DNA from: Sediminibacillus massiliensis
GTDB taxonomy: Bacteria > Bacillota > Bacilli > Bacillales > Amphibacillaceae
Reading direction: 5' to 3'
DNA length: 33,845 nt
Assembly: GCF_900156915.1 (NCBI RefSeq)
Contig: NZ_LT732535.1
Location: forward strand, 2,541,718-2,575,562
Shown: in pieces, positions 16,518-24,933 of the stretch
How positions within the stretch are numbered: position 1 is the stretch's first letter
Layout of the letters: the number at the start of each line of letters is the position of its first letter
Translations under genes and position numbers: made by a program
Notes under the pieces: generated by a model
What the model saw: the letters and a program-made list of their open reading frames with translations, nothing else
Database searches by the model: none
What the model was told of the DNA's origin: nothing

Positions 16518-17516
16518 TTACTTTTGCAAATTAACGACCATCCGGCCTTGGGCTTGTCCTTCTATAATTGTGTTCAAAGCATCTGGTAATTCATCGAGTG
16601 AAATTTCTTTTTGAATATGTTCAGTCAAGCCGTCCGGTTTAAGATCGTCTGCAAGTCGTTCCCATACCTTTGCCCTTATTTCCATCGGGCAATGGACAGA
16701 GTCGACACCTAACAGCTTTATATTTCTCGTGATGAATGGAAATACAACGGTCGGCACATCTGTCCCGCCTGTCAAACCACTTACAGCAGCACCGCCTCCA
16801 TAGCTGAGTTTGGTTAGTAAAGCAGCCAGCTGTTCACCACCGACTGGATCCACTGCTCCGGCCCATTGTTGTTTATCAAGCGGTCGGATTTTTCCATCAT
16901 AGACTTTTTCTCGGGAAATAATTTCATCAGCACCTATTTGCCGTAAATAGTCATGGGAGCTTTCTTTACCCGTGCTTGCAACTACATGGTATCCACGTTT
17001 TTTCAACATAGAAATGGCTGTACTGCCGACCCCTCCGGTTGCGCCTGTTACAAGTACTTTCCCTTTTTCCGGAGCTAGCCCTGCTTCCTCTAATTGTTGA
17101 ATAGATAATGCTGCAGTAAATCCGGCTGTACCAAGGACCATTGCTTCTTTTAGAGTCAATCCGTCGGGAAGAGGCACAATCCATTCACCGGGAATACGGG
17201 CATATTCACTATATCCTCCGAAATGGTCTGTCCCAATGTCATAACTGGTAGCGATGACTTGGTCTCCAGGTTTGTAACGATTATCATCTGATTCCACTAC
17301 TTCTCCGGCCAAGTCGATACCAGGCACCATTGGATACGACTGGACGATTTTATTGTCTGGTGTACTTGCCATACCATCTTTGAAATTGACACTGGAGTAA
17401 TGAACTTTGATCAAGACTCCCTCCTGAGGCAATTCCTCTTTGGTGAGCTTGTCCAGTTTCGCCGAAAAACCTTCTTCCGATTGATTGACGACAAATGCGC
17501 GAAATGATTCTGCCAT
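16518..17516 (-). CDS. YhdH/YhfP-family quinone or acryloyl-CoA reductase
   Basis: The 332-residue protein is a zinc-free medium-chain dehydrogenase. It has FRAFVVNQSEEGFSAKLDKL at the start, YSSVNFKDGMA, VPGIDLAGEV, and the NADPH motif VTGATGGVGSTAISMLKKRG; then DPVGGEQLAALL, and SVHCPMEIRAKVWERLADDL near the end. These blocks define the YhdH/AcuI/YhfP group, which reduces quinones or acryloyl-CoA with NADPH. ATG at 17516 has AAAGGAG eight nt upstream and is preferred over an in-frame codon ten residues earlier. It stands alone with its own terminator; the real substrate is not known. Confidence 0.92.
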   Translation of the reverse strand: MAESFRAFVVNQSEEGFSAKLDKLTKEELPQEGVLIKVHYSSVNFKDGMASTPDNKIVQSYPMVPGIDLAGEVVESDDNRYKPGDQVIATSYDIGTDHFGGYSEYARIPGEWIVPLPDGLTLKEAMVLGTAGFTAALSIQQLEEAGLAPEKGKVLVTGATGGVGSTAISMLKKRGYHVVASTGKESSHDYLRQIGADEIISREKVYDGKIRPLDKQQWAGAVDPVGGEQLAALLTKLSYGGGAAVSGLTGGTDVPTVVFPFITRNIKLLGVDSVHCPMEIRAKVWERLADDLKPDGLTEHIQKEISLDELPDALNTIIEGQAQGRMVVNLQK

Positions 17517-17628
17517 TTTCAGCGCTCCTTTCCAGTTAGTAGTCATTTATCTTGTTTCTGTTTCCCATTTTTCAGGTAGTCGTAACATACATCCTCATTC
17601 TATCCTATCAGAATAAACGCTCAAAATA

Positions 17629-17653
17629 ATACGCAGCCGGTTTGGCTACGTAT
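17629..17653 (-). terminator. Probable terminator overlapping the end of the C92 gene
   Basis: ATACG-C-AGCC pairs with GGCT-A-CGTAT (nine pairs, one mismatch, loop GGTTT), and on the minus strand ATTATTTT follows. The stem covers the gene's stop codon at 17646-17648. Confidence 0.6.
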
Positions 17654-18404
17654 TGAGAATGAACTTTACATTAGGATGCTCGTAAATGAGCTCGAAGTCG
17701 CCATTACTGCTTAAGTTTTTATATAAGTCTTCCGGGGAAAACCAAAGAAAATCATTTTTCATTTCATACCCTGCACCGTGATAATAACTTAACCAAATTA
17801 GTTTAGAGCAGTAAATATATTCCCAAGGGTCGTCTAAAGAAGACGACAAGCTGAAAGAAAATACAGGTGCTTCTTCCCCTTTCTCCTTGAACTCGGAAAG
17901 ATATGCTTCCGCATAAACTACTGCATTATGTCCCATTTGAGCTGATTTCGGCCGAAACTGGGCATGTTCAGGGTGTTTCCTTAGGAATTGGTCGATTGTG
18001 TCTTTCCTTATAGCAGGAGAAAGCCCCGGAGATTCAATGACTTTTCCGCCTTCTACGACTAGTGCTGAATGCCCTACATACCCCGTCTTTGTCATATCCA
18101 GGTTATCACTCGCTACTAATATATCACCAGGCTGGAAATCCCGATCCCGGTGTAAACCCATTACATGGAACAGATATTGTTCAGCAAAAGCCGGAGTTCC
18201 GGTGTCTTTACGTGATGCAACAATCACCAAATGATGGCTGCCTTCCTTAAGCCAGGAAATATCTATGAAAAAATACCTTCCAATCATATGAATAGCAACT
18301 AGATGCTCATCAAGAAAAACATTGTAAAAATGCTCCTCCATGTCATGTGTAGGTATAATGGTAAGTTTCTCTTTATCCTGTTTGACTTCAAAACCTCTTT
18401 TCAT
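17646..18404 (-). CDS. Permuted papain-like (YiiX/C92, NlpC/P60-related) protein
   Basis: This 252-residue protein is not identified by a common name. From about residue 90 it has the layout of the circularly permuted NlpC/P60 (YiiX/YebB, peptidase C92) group. FQPGDILVASDN is followed by GYVGHSALVVEGGKVIESPG with a likely catalytic His112, and later YIYCSKLIWLSYYHGAGYE holds the likely catalytic Cys199. The first 90 residues look like a beta-sandwich (EEHFYNVFLDEHLVAIHMIG, DISWLKEGSHHLVIVASRKD), perhaps fibronectin-III-like. There is no signal peptide or membrane segment, so it may act in the cytosol on peptides or lipids. ATG at 18404 is favoured, with a weak GGTGG site; GTG at 18434 is the alternative. 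It is transcribed alone. Confidence 0.75.
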   Translation of the reverse strand: MKRGFEVKQDKEKLTIIPTHDMEEHFYNVFLDEHLVAIHMIGRYFFIDISWLKEGSHHLVIVASRKDTGTPAFAEQYLFHVMGLHRDRDFQPGDILVASDNLDMTKTGYVGHSALVVEGGKVIESPGLSPAIRKDTIDQFLRKHPEHAQFRPKSAQMGHNAVVYAEAYLSEFKEKGEEAPVFSFSLSSSLDDPWEYIYCSKLIWLSYYHGAGYEMKNDFLWFSPEDLYKNLSSNGDFELIYEHPNVKFILNT

Positions 18405-18471
18405 GATACCACCGCCCACAACTAACCTATTCACGAACGATGGAAAATGTGCCCTGAACTCACAAATTAGT

Positions 18472-18508
18472 AAAACCAGAACCCGGGTAAATCCCGGATC
18501 CTGGTTTT
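18472..18508. terminator. Strong hairpin terminator after the BBE-oxidase remnant
   Basis: AAAACCAG (18472-18479) pairs with CTGGTTTT (18501-18508), and CCGGG/CCCGG pairs inside. T-tracts occur on both sides. It sits directly behind the stop codon of the remnant at 18510 and was presumably that gene's terminator. Confidence 0.8.
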
Positions 18509-18509
18509 A

Positions 18510-18599
18510 TTAGTTGATATTATGGTTGTGTCTGAATACGTTTTGAGGGTCATACTTTTTCTTTATTTCAAGCAACCTTGAATAGTACGCATAGGTACT
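18510..18599 (-). pseudogene. C-terminal remnant of a berberine-bridge-type FAD oxidase
   Basis: Between the purU terminator and a second terminator, the minus strand reads 29 residues ending in a stop. They include YYSRLLEIKKKYDPQNVFRH, which is the characteristic last segment (BBE motif) of FAD-linked oxidases such as YgaK/YvdP. An in-frame stop lies just upstream at 18600-18602 and no more of the enzyme is found, since purU occupies the space. The rest was lost by deletion, leaving the tail and its terminator. It is too short to be functional. Identity rests on this single C-terminal motif. Confidence 0.75.
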
Positions 18600-18601
18600 T
18601 C

Positions 18602-18642
18602 ACAAAACAAGACCATCGTATCTTAAAATACGATGGTCTTGT
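18602..18642 (-). terminator. Rho-independent terminator overlapping the end of purU
   Basis: A perfect 15-bp stem, ACAAGACCATCGTAT (18607-18621) with ATACGATGGTCTTGT (18628-18642), has a 6-nt loop and is followed by TTTT on the minus strand. The purU stop codon is in the loop, so the stem encodes the last residues of PurU. Confidence 0.92.
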
Positions 18643-19522
18643 TCTTATGGACAATAATTCTGTCATCCAACTGCCACTTGACCGCTCTTGCCAAGACACT
18701 TCTTTCAATAGATTGCCCGATCTTCTTCATATCCTCACTGTTATCGCGATGGTCTACTCTACTGATGTCCTGTTCAATAATAGGTCCCTCATCCAAGTCA
18801 TCGGTAACAAAATGAGAAGTGGCGCCAATCAACTTGACCCCTCGTTCATAAGCGCGTTCATATGGCTTGGCTCCGACAAAGGCAGGCAGAAACGAATGAT
18901 GGATGTTAATAATTCGGTTTTTATGGGCTGCCACGAAATCGGGAGTCAATATTTGCATATAGCGCGCCAATACGATGAAGTCGATATCATGCTCCTCAAC
19001 AAGCTGCAATTGTTTTTGTTCAACTTGTTTACGAATTTCCTTATTTGCAGGAATGTAATAGAAAGGAATACCAAGAGATTCGACAATTTCCCTGGAATCC
19101 TCATGATTGCTGATAACTAGGGAAATGTCTGCCATCAAATCACCAGTTTGCCATTCCCAGAGAAGCTCTCGTAGACAATGTAATTCTTTCGAGACAAAAA
19201 TCGCCATCTTTTTTATGTCGAAGACGCGAGTAATCCGCCAATCCATCTGAAACTTTTCGGCAATTTGTTCAAATGCTTGTTCTAACTGGGCTTTTGAAGA
19301 ATCTATATGCGGCGATTCAAACTCAATTCTCATGAAGAATTCGCCACCTTCTGGATTGGTGGTGTACTGACTGGACTCGATAATATTTGCTTCGTGCCTG
19401 AACAGGAATTCCGATACAGTAGCAACAATTCCAGGCCGGTCCGGACAATGAATAAGCAGCCTTGCCCGGTTTTCATGCTGTTGTTGGAAGTCTTCCAACT
19501 TTTCCTTGATAAACTTTTTCAT
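18623..19522 (-). CDS. purU: Formyltetrahydrofolate deformylase
   Basis: PurU hydrolyses 10-formyltetrahydrofolate to formate and tetrahydrofolate, balancing one-carbon pools and supplying formate for purine synthesis. The 299-residue protein has an N-terminal ACT domain (LLIHCPDRPGIVATVSEFLF, residues about 22-41) and a formyltransferase-like domain from about 104. The catalytic triad is Asn206 and His208 in NIHHSFLPAF, and Asp244 in DLDEGPIIEQ. Length and domain order match Bacillus PurU. The ribosome site GAAGAGGT lies before the ATG. Its terminator is folded into the last codons, directly in front of a truncated foreign gene tail, suggesting a past rearrangement at this point. Confidence 0.95.
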   Translation of the reverse strand: MKKFIKEKLEDFQQQHENRARLLIHCPDRPGIVATVSEFLFRHEANIIESSQYTTNPEGGEFFMRIEFESPHIDSSKAQLEQAFEQIAEKFQMDWRITRVFDIKKMAIFVSKELHCLRELLWEWQTGDLMADISLVISNHEDSREIVESLGIPFYYIPANKEIRKQVEQKQLQLVEEHDIDFIVLARYMQILTPDFVAAHKNRIINIHHSFLPAFVGAKPYERAYERGVKLIGATSHFVTDDLDEGPIIEQDISRVDHRDNSEDMKKIGQSIERSVLARAVKWQLDDRIIVHKNKTIVF

Positions 19523-19622
19523 TTTACTACCTCTTCATATATCATAAATTAAACTTCATCGACCATACTTTTTCCAGTCTACTTCAAAATTTACGTCCAA
19601 TCAATGCAGACCGGAAGCAATG

Positions 19623-20819
19623 TCATACTTCTTCTATCTCTTCAAAGACTTTTGCCATGATGGCAGTGAACTCTTCCACTTCCTGACGGTCAGTCGTTAA
19701 CGGTGGGAGCACTCTGATTACTTGTGGACCTGCGACCAGAATCAATAAATTATGTTCCCTTGCTTTGTGAACATAATCGATCGCATTTCCTTCCACTACA
19801 ATACCCAGGAGCATTCCCCTTCCTCTGATATCCTTGATCGAAGAATGATTAGCCTGTAATTGACGCATTTGTTCAACTAAATAATCGCTCAATATAGCAG
19901 ACTCCGAAATAACATCTGTTTCCACAAGCTCCGTGATCGTAGCCAGTCCGGCTGTAGTCGCTAGTGGATTGCCTCCGAAGGTGCTGCCGTGGGAACCGGG
20001 TGTGAACGCCTTGGCGGCTTCTTCCTTTGCAATAATTGCACCAATTGGAATCCCGCTGCCCAATCCTTTTGCCAGGCTGATGACATCCGGTTCTATCCCA
20101 TATTGCTGATAGGCAAACAATGTGCCTGTTCTGCCCATGCCAGTCTGTATTTCATCCACCATTAACAATATGTCGTTCTGTTTGCAGATTTCCGATAGTT
20201 GGTTCAGCCATTCCTGATCGACAGGAATAACTCCGCCTTCTCCTTGAACAAGCTCCAACAAGACGGCGCAAGTCTGCTCTGAAACGACCGTCGATAAAAC
20301 AGAAGGATCATTATATGGTAAATACCGGAATCCCGGTGTCAAGGGTGCAAAACCCTTCTGGATTTTCTCCTGGCCTGTGGCTGCAAGCGTAGCCAAAGTT
20401 CTTCCATGAAAAGAGTTGGTAAAAGTAACGACTTCTGAGGCATTGGTACCTTTTACCTCTTGTGCATATCTTCTGGCAAGCTTTATCGCAGCTTCATTGG
20501 CTTCCGCACCGCTGTTGCAGAAAAACACTTGGTCTCCGCAGCTGTTTTCGACGAGTTTCTCCGCAAGTTGCTGTTGAGATGGAATATGATATAAATTAGA
20601 ACAATGCCACAGGCTGTCTAATTGTTCCTGCACTTGCTGTTTGACAGGCTCAGGGGTATGGCCCAAATTGCATGTAGCAATTCCTGACGTATAATCTAAG
20701 TATTTATTTCCTTGGTCATCCCATACATAGCTTCCTTTACCTTTGACGAGGGTAATCGGAAACCGGTTATATGTCGGCATAATAACTTGTGCTTTTGATA
20801 ATGAACCTTCTTTATCCAT
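19623..20819 (-). CDS. argD: Acetylornithine aminotransferase
   Basis: ArgD transfers an amino group from glutamate to N-acetylglutamate semialdehyde in arginine synthesis, using PLP. The 398-residue protein has FCNSGAEANEAAIKLARRYA and TFTNSFHGRTLATLAATGQE. The PLP-binding aspartate is in LLMVDEIQTGMGRTG and the Schiff-base Lys251 in ISLAKGLGSGIPIGA. ATG at 20819 is preceded by TTAGGAGGC, which contains the stop codon of argB, so translation is probably coupled; a longer upstream frame is rejected. It is the last gene of argCJBD. No carAB or argF follows; a short gap leads to purU. Confidence 0.95.
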   Translation of the reverse strand: MDKEGSLSKAQVIMPTYNRFPITLVKGKGSYVWDDQGNKYLDYTSGIATCNLGHTPEPVKQQVQEQLDSLWHCSNLYHIPSQQQLAEKLVENSCGDQVFFCNSGAEANEAAIKLARRYAQEVKGTNASEVVTFTNSFHGRTLATLAATGQEKIQKGFAPLTPGFRYLPYNDPSVLSTVVSEQTCAVLLELVQGEGGVIPVDQEWLNQLSEICKQNDILLMVDEIQTGMGRTGTLFAYQQYGIEPDVISLAKGLGSGIPIGAIIAKEEAAKAFTPGSHGSTFGGNPLATTAGLATITELVETDVISESAILSDYLVEQMRQLQANHSSIKDIRGRGMLLGIVVEGNAIDYVHKAREHNLLILVAGPQVIRVLPPLTTDRQEVEEFTAIMAKVFEEIEEV

Positions 20820-20829
20820 GAGTTGCCTC

Positions 20830-21615
20830 CTAATCCAGAGTGATTTTCGTACCGATTTTTTCACCATTTGTAAATTCGGTCAAACTGTCCGGGGCCATGC
20901 CATTGATAATAGATACCTCCGGAACCCCATGACCGAGAGCTTCTATCGCCGAGCGCACTTTAGGAATCATACCGCCCTTTATAATGCCCGCTTCGATCAG
21001 CCCTTCTATTTTCTCAGCTGTCGCTTGGTGTAATGTTGTTTGCTCTCCGTGTTCTTCGACAAGGATGCCGGGAATATCGCTGATAAAACACAATTTGGCT
21101 TTTAAAGCCTGGGCAATAGATGCCGCCGCCATGTCTGCATTGATATTATAGGTTTGGCCTTGTTCGTCTATCCCCAAAGGCGAAATGACAGGAATATAGC
21201 CAAGACCGGCAATTTGATCGACGATTACTGAATTCACCTCGGAAACCTTGCCGACAAAACCAAGCGAATGATTTTCACCGGCGGGAACCGCTGTTAATAG
21301 CTGGCCGTCGATGCCGCTCAGCCCGAACCCATTTCCCCCGGCCTTGTGCAGTTTCCTGACAATTTGTTTATTCAGTGAACCACTCAATGCCATCTCCACT
21401 ACGTCGAGCACTTCACTGTTTGTCACACGAAGCCCGTCGACAAAGGGGCTTTCTACTTCAAGCCGCTCTAATAAAGAGTTTATCAACGGGCCACCGCCGT
21501 GTACGATAACCGGTTGATATGGGCTGTTCTTCTGCAGATTGACGATATCTTCGAAAAAGGAAAAAGGCAGCGCCTCAAAAACACTGCCGCCGCACTTGAT
21601 GACAAGATAATTCAT
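20830..21615 (-). CDS. argB: N-acetylglutamate kinase
   Basis: ArgB phosphorylates N-acetylglutamate, the second step of the acetylated arginine pathway. The 261-residue protein has VIKCGGSVFE at the start, the HGGGPLINSLLERL glycine motif, FVDGLRVTNSEVLDVVEMALSG, NINADMAAASIAQALKAK and IKGGMIPKVRSA near the C-terminus. It lacks the N-terminal helix of arginine-inhibited kinases, as expected where ArgJ recycles the acetyl group. The ribosome site AGGAGG precedes the ATG; it starts 14 bp after argJ and ends 10 bp before argD. Confidence 0.95.
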   Translation of the reverse strand: MNYLVIKCGGSVFEALPFSFFEDIVNLQKNSPYQPVIVHGGGPLINSLLERLEVESPFVDGLRVTNSEVLDVVEMALSGSLNKQIVRKLHKAGGNGFGLSGIDGQLLTAVPAGENHSLGFVGKVSEVNSVIVDQIAGLGYIPVISPLGIDEQGQTYNINADMAAASIAQALKAKLCFISDIPGILVEEHGEQTTLHQATAEKIEGLIEAGIIKGGMIPKVRSAIEALGHGVPEVSIINGMAPDSLTEFTNGEKIGTKITLD

Positions 21616-21629
21616 ATGGAATTCTCCTC

Positions 21630-22868
21630 CTATGTCCTGTATGAAGCATTTATGCGCACATATTCATATGACAAATCACAGCCCCAGGCAGTAGCCTTTC
21701 CGTCTCCATCTCCCATTTCTACATAGATGGTGATAGAGTCTTCCAATAAGTAGTCTTTCGCTTGTTCTTCATCAAAGACAACCGGCATTCCACTTTCCAC
21801 GACCGGAATCGAACCTAATGCAATGCTCACTTTGTCCGGGTTCAATTGTTGTCCACTGTATCCGATGGCTGTGATGATTCTGCCCCAATTGGCATCCGCA
21901 CCATGGATCGCCGTTTTAACCAGGTTGGAGGAGATCACAGATTTGCTAATGGCACGCGCAGCTTCTTCAGAAACGGCACCGTTTACTTGCACTTCAACCA
22001 GCTTTGTAGCTCCTTCTCCGTCACGGGCTATTTCTTTTGCCAGTTCCTCACAGACCATGGTAAGGCCTTCTTTGAACACATCCCAATCAGGATGCCCTGG
22101 TTTCAGCTGGTTATTTCCAGCCTGTCCGTTTGCCATAACTAATACCATATCGTTTGTGCTAGTATCACCATCCACGGTAATCATGTTGAACGATGTATTT
22201 GTGATATCCTTCAAGAGGGTGGATAATGCTCCTGCTTCTATTTCGGCATCTGTCGTAATAAAACTCAGCATGGTTGCCATGTTGGGATGGATCATTCCCG
22301 ATCCTTTTGCAGCACCGCCGATAGAGACCGTCTTACCATCCACCTCGACTTGAACACCAATGCCTTTCTCCCTTGTATCGGTAGTCAGGATGGCGCTTTC
22401 GAATCTGGATACCTCATTGTTATCCGCCTGATTGATCTGCTGGATGCCCCATTCTATTTTTTCCATCGGAAGCAGTTCCCCGATCAACCCTGTAGAAGCT
22501 ACAGCTGTATGATCCTCCGAAACATCCATCGCCTGTGCAGCCAATCTCCGCATTTGGTAAGCATCGGCCAAGCCTTGTTCCCCTGTACATGCATTCGCCA
22601 CACCGGAATTGACAATCAACGCCTGGATTTTATTTTCTTTTGAGATGCTCTCCTGAGTAACCTTCAAAGGGGCCGCCTGGAAGGTATTGGTTGTATAGAC
22701 CCCGGCAGTAGTCGCCGGTATTTCCGAACGGACCCAGCCAAGATCCAGCTTTCTCTTCCTTATGCCACAATGGACGCCCCCTGCTGAAAATCCAGCCGGT
22801 GTTGTCACATGGCCGTCTGCAAGCATTATGACTTTATCTCTGACTAATTGTTTTGATTGTTCCGCCAT
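21630..22868 (-). CDS. argJ: Bifunctional ornithine acetyltransferase / N-acetylglutamate synthase
   Basis: ArgJ moves the acetyl group from N-acetylornithine to glutamate and can also use acetyl-CoA, closing the arginine acetyl cycle. The 412-residue precursor cuts itself into two chains before the conserved threonine. Here the site is GSGMIHPNMATMLSFITTDA, with cleavage between Ala198 and Thr199. Other conserved blocks are TTNTFQAAPLKVTQE, STGLIGELLPMEKI, MITVDGDTSTNDMVL, and HGADANWGRIITAIGYSG. A full AAGGAGG ribosome site lies before the ATG. It follows argC by 16 bp in the same operon. Confidence 0.95.
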   Translation of the reverse strand: MAEQSKQLVRDKVIMLADGHVTTPAGFSAGGVHCGIRKRKLDLGWVRSEIPATTAGVYTTNTFQAAPLKVTQESISKENKIQALIVNSGVANACTGEQGLADAYQMRRLAAQAMDVSEDHTAVASTGLIGELLPMEKIEWGIQQINQADNNEVSRFESAILTTDTREKGIGVQVEVDGKTVSIGGAAKGSGMIHPNMATMLSFITTDAEIEAGALSTLLKDITNTSFNMITVDGDTSTNDMVLVMANGQAGNNQLKPGHPDWDVFKEGLTMVCEELAKEIARDGEGATKLVEVQVNGAVSEEAARAISKSVISSNLVKTAIHGADANWGRIITAIGYSGQQLNPDKVSIALGSIPVVESGMPVVFDEEQAKDYLLEDSITIYVEMGDGDGKATAWGCDLSYEYVRINASYRT

Positions 22869-22884
22869 CTTTAAATCGTCCTCC

Positions 22885-23922
22885 TTAAGGATAAACAGGT
22901 AAATGGTTCAAACCTGTCTGCACGTCCCAGCCATTCAATATATTCATATTTTGAATAGCCTGACCGGATGCTCCTTTGACCAAATTGTCGATTACCGATA
23001 CCAACGTCAATTTCCCAGTTCGCTGGTCGGCATGGAAGCCTATATCGCAATAATTACTGCCATAGACCTCTTTAGTGGCCGGAAAAGTGCCTTCCGGTCT
23101 GATCCTGACAAAAGGATGGTCCTTGTAAAACTCTTTATATAAGTCAATTATCTCTTGTGTAGTCGTTTCTTGTATAAGGTTTGCATACATAGTGCTCATG
23201 ATCCCCCTTGTCATTGGAACAAGATGGGTAGAGAACGTTACTGGAGCATTCAAACCGCTTTCCGTCTGTATAATTTGTTCGATTTCCGGAATATGTTTAT
23301 GCCGGCCAAGCTTATATGCTTTCAAATTATCATTCATTTCCGCGAAATGCGTGTTAAGAGAAGTACTCCGCCCAGCACCCGATACACCTGATTTTGCGTC
23401 AATAACAATTGATTTTGCATCTATGATCCCTTGTTTGACAGCAGGGAGCAATCCGAGCAGTGTCGCGGTCGGATAACATCCAGGGTTCGCGACCAGGGAG
23501 GAATCCTTTACTTCATTTGCATATAATTCACTTAATCCATAGGTTGCTAGATTCAACTGTTCCTGATCAGCCGCAGGAAGCTGGTACCATTCCTCATATA
23601 CTTCCGGAGACTTCAAACGGAAGTCACCGGATAAGTCGATACATTTAATTCCGTGGGAAAGGAACTCCGGAGCCAACTTCTTGCTTACTCCCGGAGGTGT
23701 TGCAAAAAAGGCTAATTCTATTTTGGAAGATAACTCCTTCACATTCAATGATTCCATCGTTTGATTAATTACATCGGTAACATGCGGATACACTGAATCT
23801 ATTGTTTCACCACTTTGCGAGTGGGAGATGATCGTTTCGAGTTCTACATATGGATGGTTGTGTATAAATCTGATTAATTCGATCGCTCCATAACCGGTCC
23901 CACCAATGACAGCTACTTTCAC
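22885..23922 (-). CDS. argC: N-acetyl-gamma-glutamyl-phosphate reductase
   Basis: ArgC reduces N-acetylglutamyl phosphate to the semialdehyde with NADPH. The 345-residue protein has the dinucleotide motif VAVIGGTGYGAIELIRF at the start, LSGDFRL near residue 97, the catalytic Cys149 in VANPGCYPTATLLGLLP and GRHKHIPEIEQI near 210. The start codon is GTG, with TTTAGGAGTG upstream. It is the promoter-proximal gene of argCJBD, and two ArgR-like boxes overlap the likely promoter about 35-65 bp before it. Expression should thus be repressed by arginine. Confidence 0.95.
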   Translation of the reverse strand: MKVAVIGGTGYGAIELIRFIHNHPYVELETIISHSQSGETIDSVYPHVTDVINQTMESLNVKELSSKIELAFFATPPGVSKKLAPEFLSHGIKCIDLSGDFRLKSPEVYEEWYQLPAADQEQLNLATYGLSELYANEVKDSSLVANPGCYPTATLLGLLPAVKQGIIDAKSIVIDAKSGVSGAGRSTSLNTHFAEMNDNLKAYKLGRHKHIPEIEQIIQTESGLNAPVTFSTHLVPMTRGIMSTMYANLIQETTTQEIIDLYKEFYKDHPFVRIRPEGTFPATKEVYGSNYCDIGFHADQRTGKLTLVSVIDNLVKGASGQAIQNMNILNGWDVQTGLNHLPVYP

Positions 23923-23954
23923 AGCTATTTCACTCCTAAAATTCAGTTAGTTGG

Positions 23955-23989
23955 TAAATAATTATACTTTATAACTAATATTTATACAA
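23955..23989 (-). promoter_or_regulatory. argC promoter overlapped by two putative ARG boxes
   Basis: On the minus strand TTGTAT (23984-23989) and a perfect TATAAT (23961-23966) are 17 bp apart. TGTATAAATATTAG (23975-23988) and AGTATAATTATTTA (23955-23968) resemble half-conserved ARG boxes, start 20 bp apart (two helix turns) and cover both promoter hexamers, the usual position for ArgR/AhrC repression. Confidence 0.55.
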
Positions 23990-24072
23990 TCATTAATTCC
24001 TGTATATATTTTAACAAATATAGGCCAGAAAGGCACTATAGTCTGTTTGAATTTGACAAGTATATGTATGAC

Positions 24073-24112
24073 AAAAAATGGCAGTCTCCCGATTATCAGG
24101 TTAAGACTGCCA
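24073..24112 (-). terminator. Rho-independent terminator after the formate/nitrite channel gene
   Basis: TGGCAGTCT (24079-24087) pairs perfectly with AGACTGCCA (24104-24112), and on the minus strand six T follow. Confidence 0.9.
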
Positions 24113-24156
24113 AAACAGCTTGCCGGAAATGATTCTCCATCGATTGTAGTCACATA

Positions 24157-24933
24157 TTATTCTGCATTTCTTATATATGCCATGTAATAAAACCATGCAA
24201 CAAAAATGGCGCCTCCCACAGCATTTCCTGCAAAAACGGCAACAAAATTCTCCAGATACTCCAACCATGTAAAGTGTCCTGCGAATATGGCTGCCGGGAT
24301 GACGAACATATTAGCGACCACGTGCTGGAAACCGATTGCAACAAAGGCCATGATCGGGAACCATATACCCAGGATTTTCCCCATCACATTCTGTGCAGCG
24401 AATGCCAGCCAAACCGCAAGACAAACAAGCCAGTTAGCCCCTATCCCAGATACAAAAGCCTGAAAAAAAGTATCATCCAGTTTCGCCTGGGCCACTCCTA
24501 CCGTCTTGTCCAGAAAGAGGCCTGTTTCAGTCAATCCGACGACATGGCCAAAAAAATAGGCAACAAAAATGGAACCGACAAAGTTGCTGATGCAGACGAT
24601 CACCCAATTTTTTGCCAGCAGACCCGCCTTCACTTTACCCGCAAAAACGGCAGCAGCATCTGCCATCATGTTCCCTGTTAACAATTCTCCACCTGCGACC
24701 AGAACAAATATCAATCCCACAGGGAAAACGGCGGCGCCTATAAATGTACTGAAGGACCCCCATATTTCTTCCGGCATGTTCCCTGTAACACGGATATCCA
24801 GCAGGAAACCGAAGGCCACGTACGCTCCTGCCAGAAAGCCCAACAGCAGCACATTCACTAGTGGTAAATGGACCTTTTGAGCACCCTTTTCCACGGCTAC
24901 TTCCGCAATTTTATCCGGTGGATGGAAAGCCAA
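24157..24933 (-). CDS. FocA/NirC-family formate/nitrite transporter
   Basis: The 258-residue protein has six membrane helices in the FNT channel pattern, with LLLGFLAGAYVAFGFLL, AGGELLTGNMM, the SNFVGSIFVAY helix, IGANWLVCLAVWLA, and FQHVVANMFVIPAAIF containing the central-gate histidine. FNT pentamers move formate, nitrite or lactate with protons. Start choice: the first in-frame TTG (24951) is part of the ribosome site AAGGAGGAG itself, so the next TTG at 24933 (MAFHPPDKIAEVAVEKG) is preferred. It lies divided from arg genes and the FAH gene by terminators. Formate is attractive because PurU nearby makes formate, but that is only context; nitrite is equally possible. Confidence 0.92.
   Translation of the reverse strand: MAFHPPDKIAEVAVEKGAQKVHLPLVNVLLLGFLAGAYVAFGFLLDIRVTGNMPEEIWGSFSTFIGAAVFPVGLIFVLVAGGELLTGNMMADAAAVFAGKVKAGLLAKNWVIVCISNFVGSIFVAYFFGHVVGLTETGLFLDKTVGVAQAKLDDTFFQAFVSGIGANWLVCLAVWLAFAAQNVMGKILGIWFPIMAFVAIGFQHVVANMFVIPAAIFAGHFTWLEYLENFVAVFAGNAVGGAIFVAWFYYMAYIRNAE

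Noticed and set aside
23923-24072. T-box or riboswitch upstream of argC
   Set aside because: The A+T-rich region has no specifier-type hairpins or T-box sequence; ArgR-type boxes explain it better.
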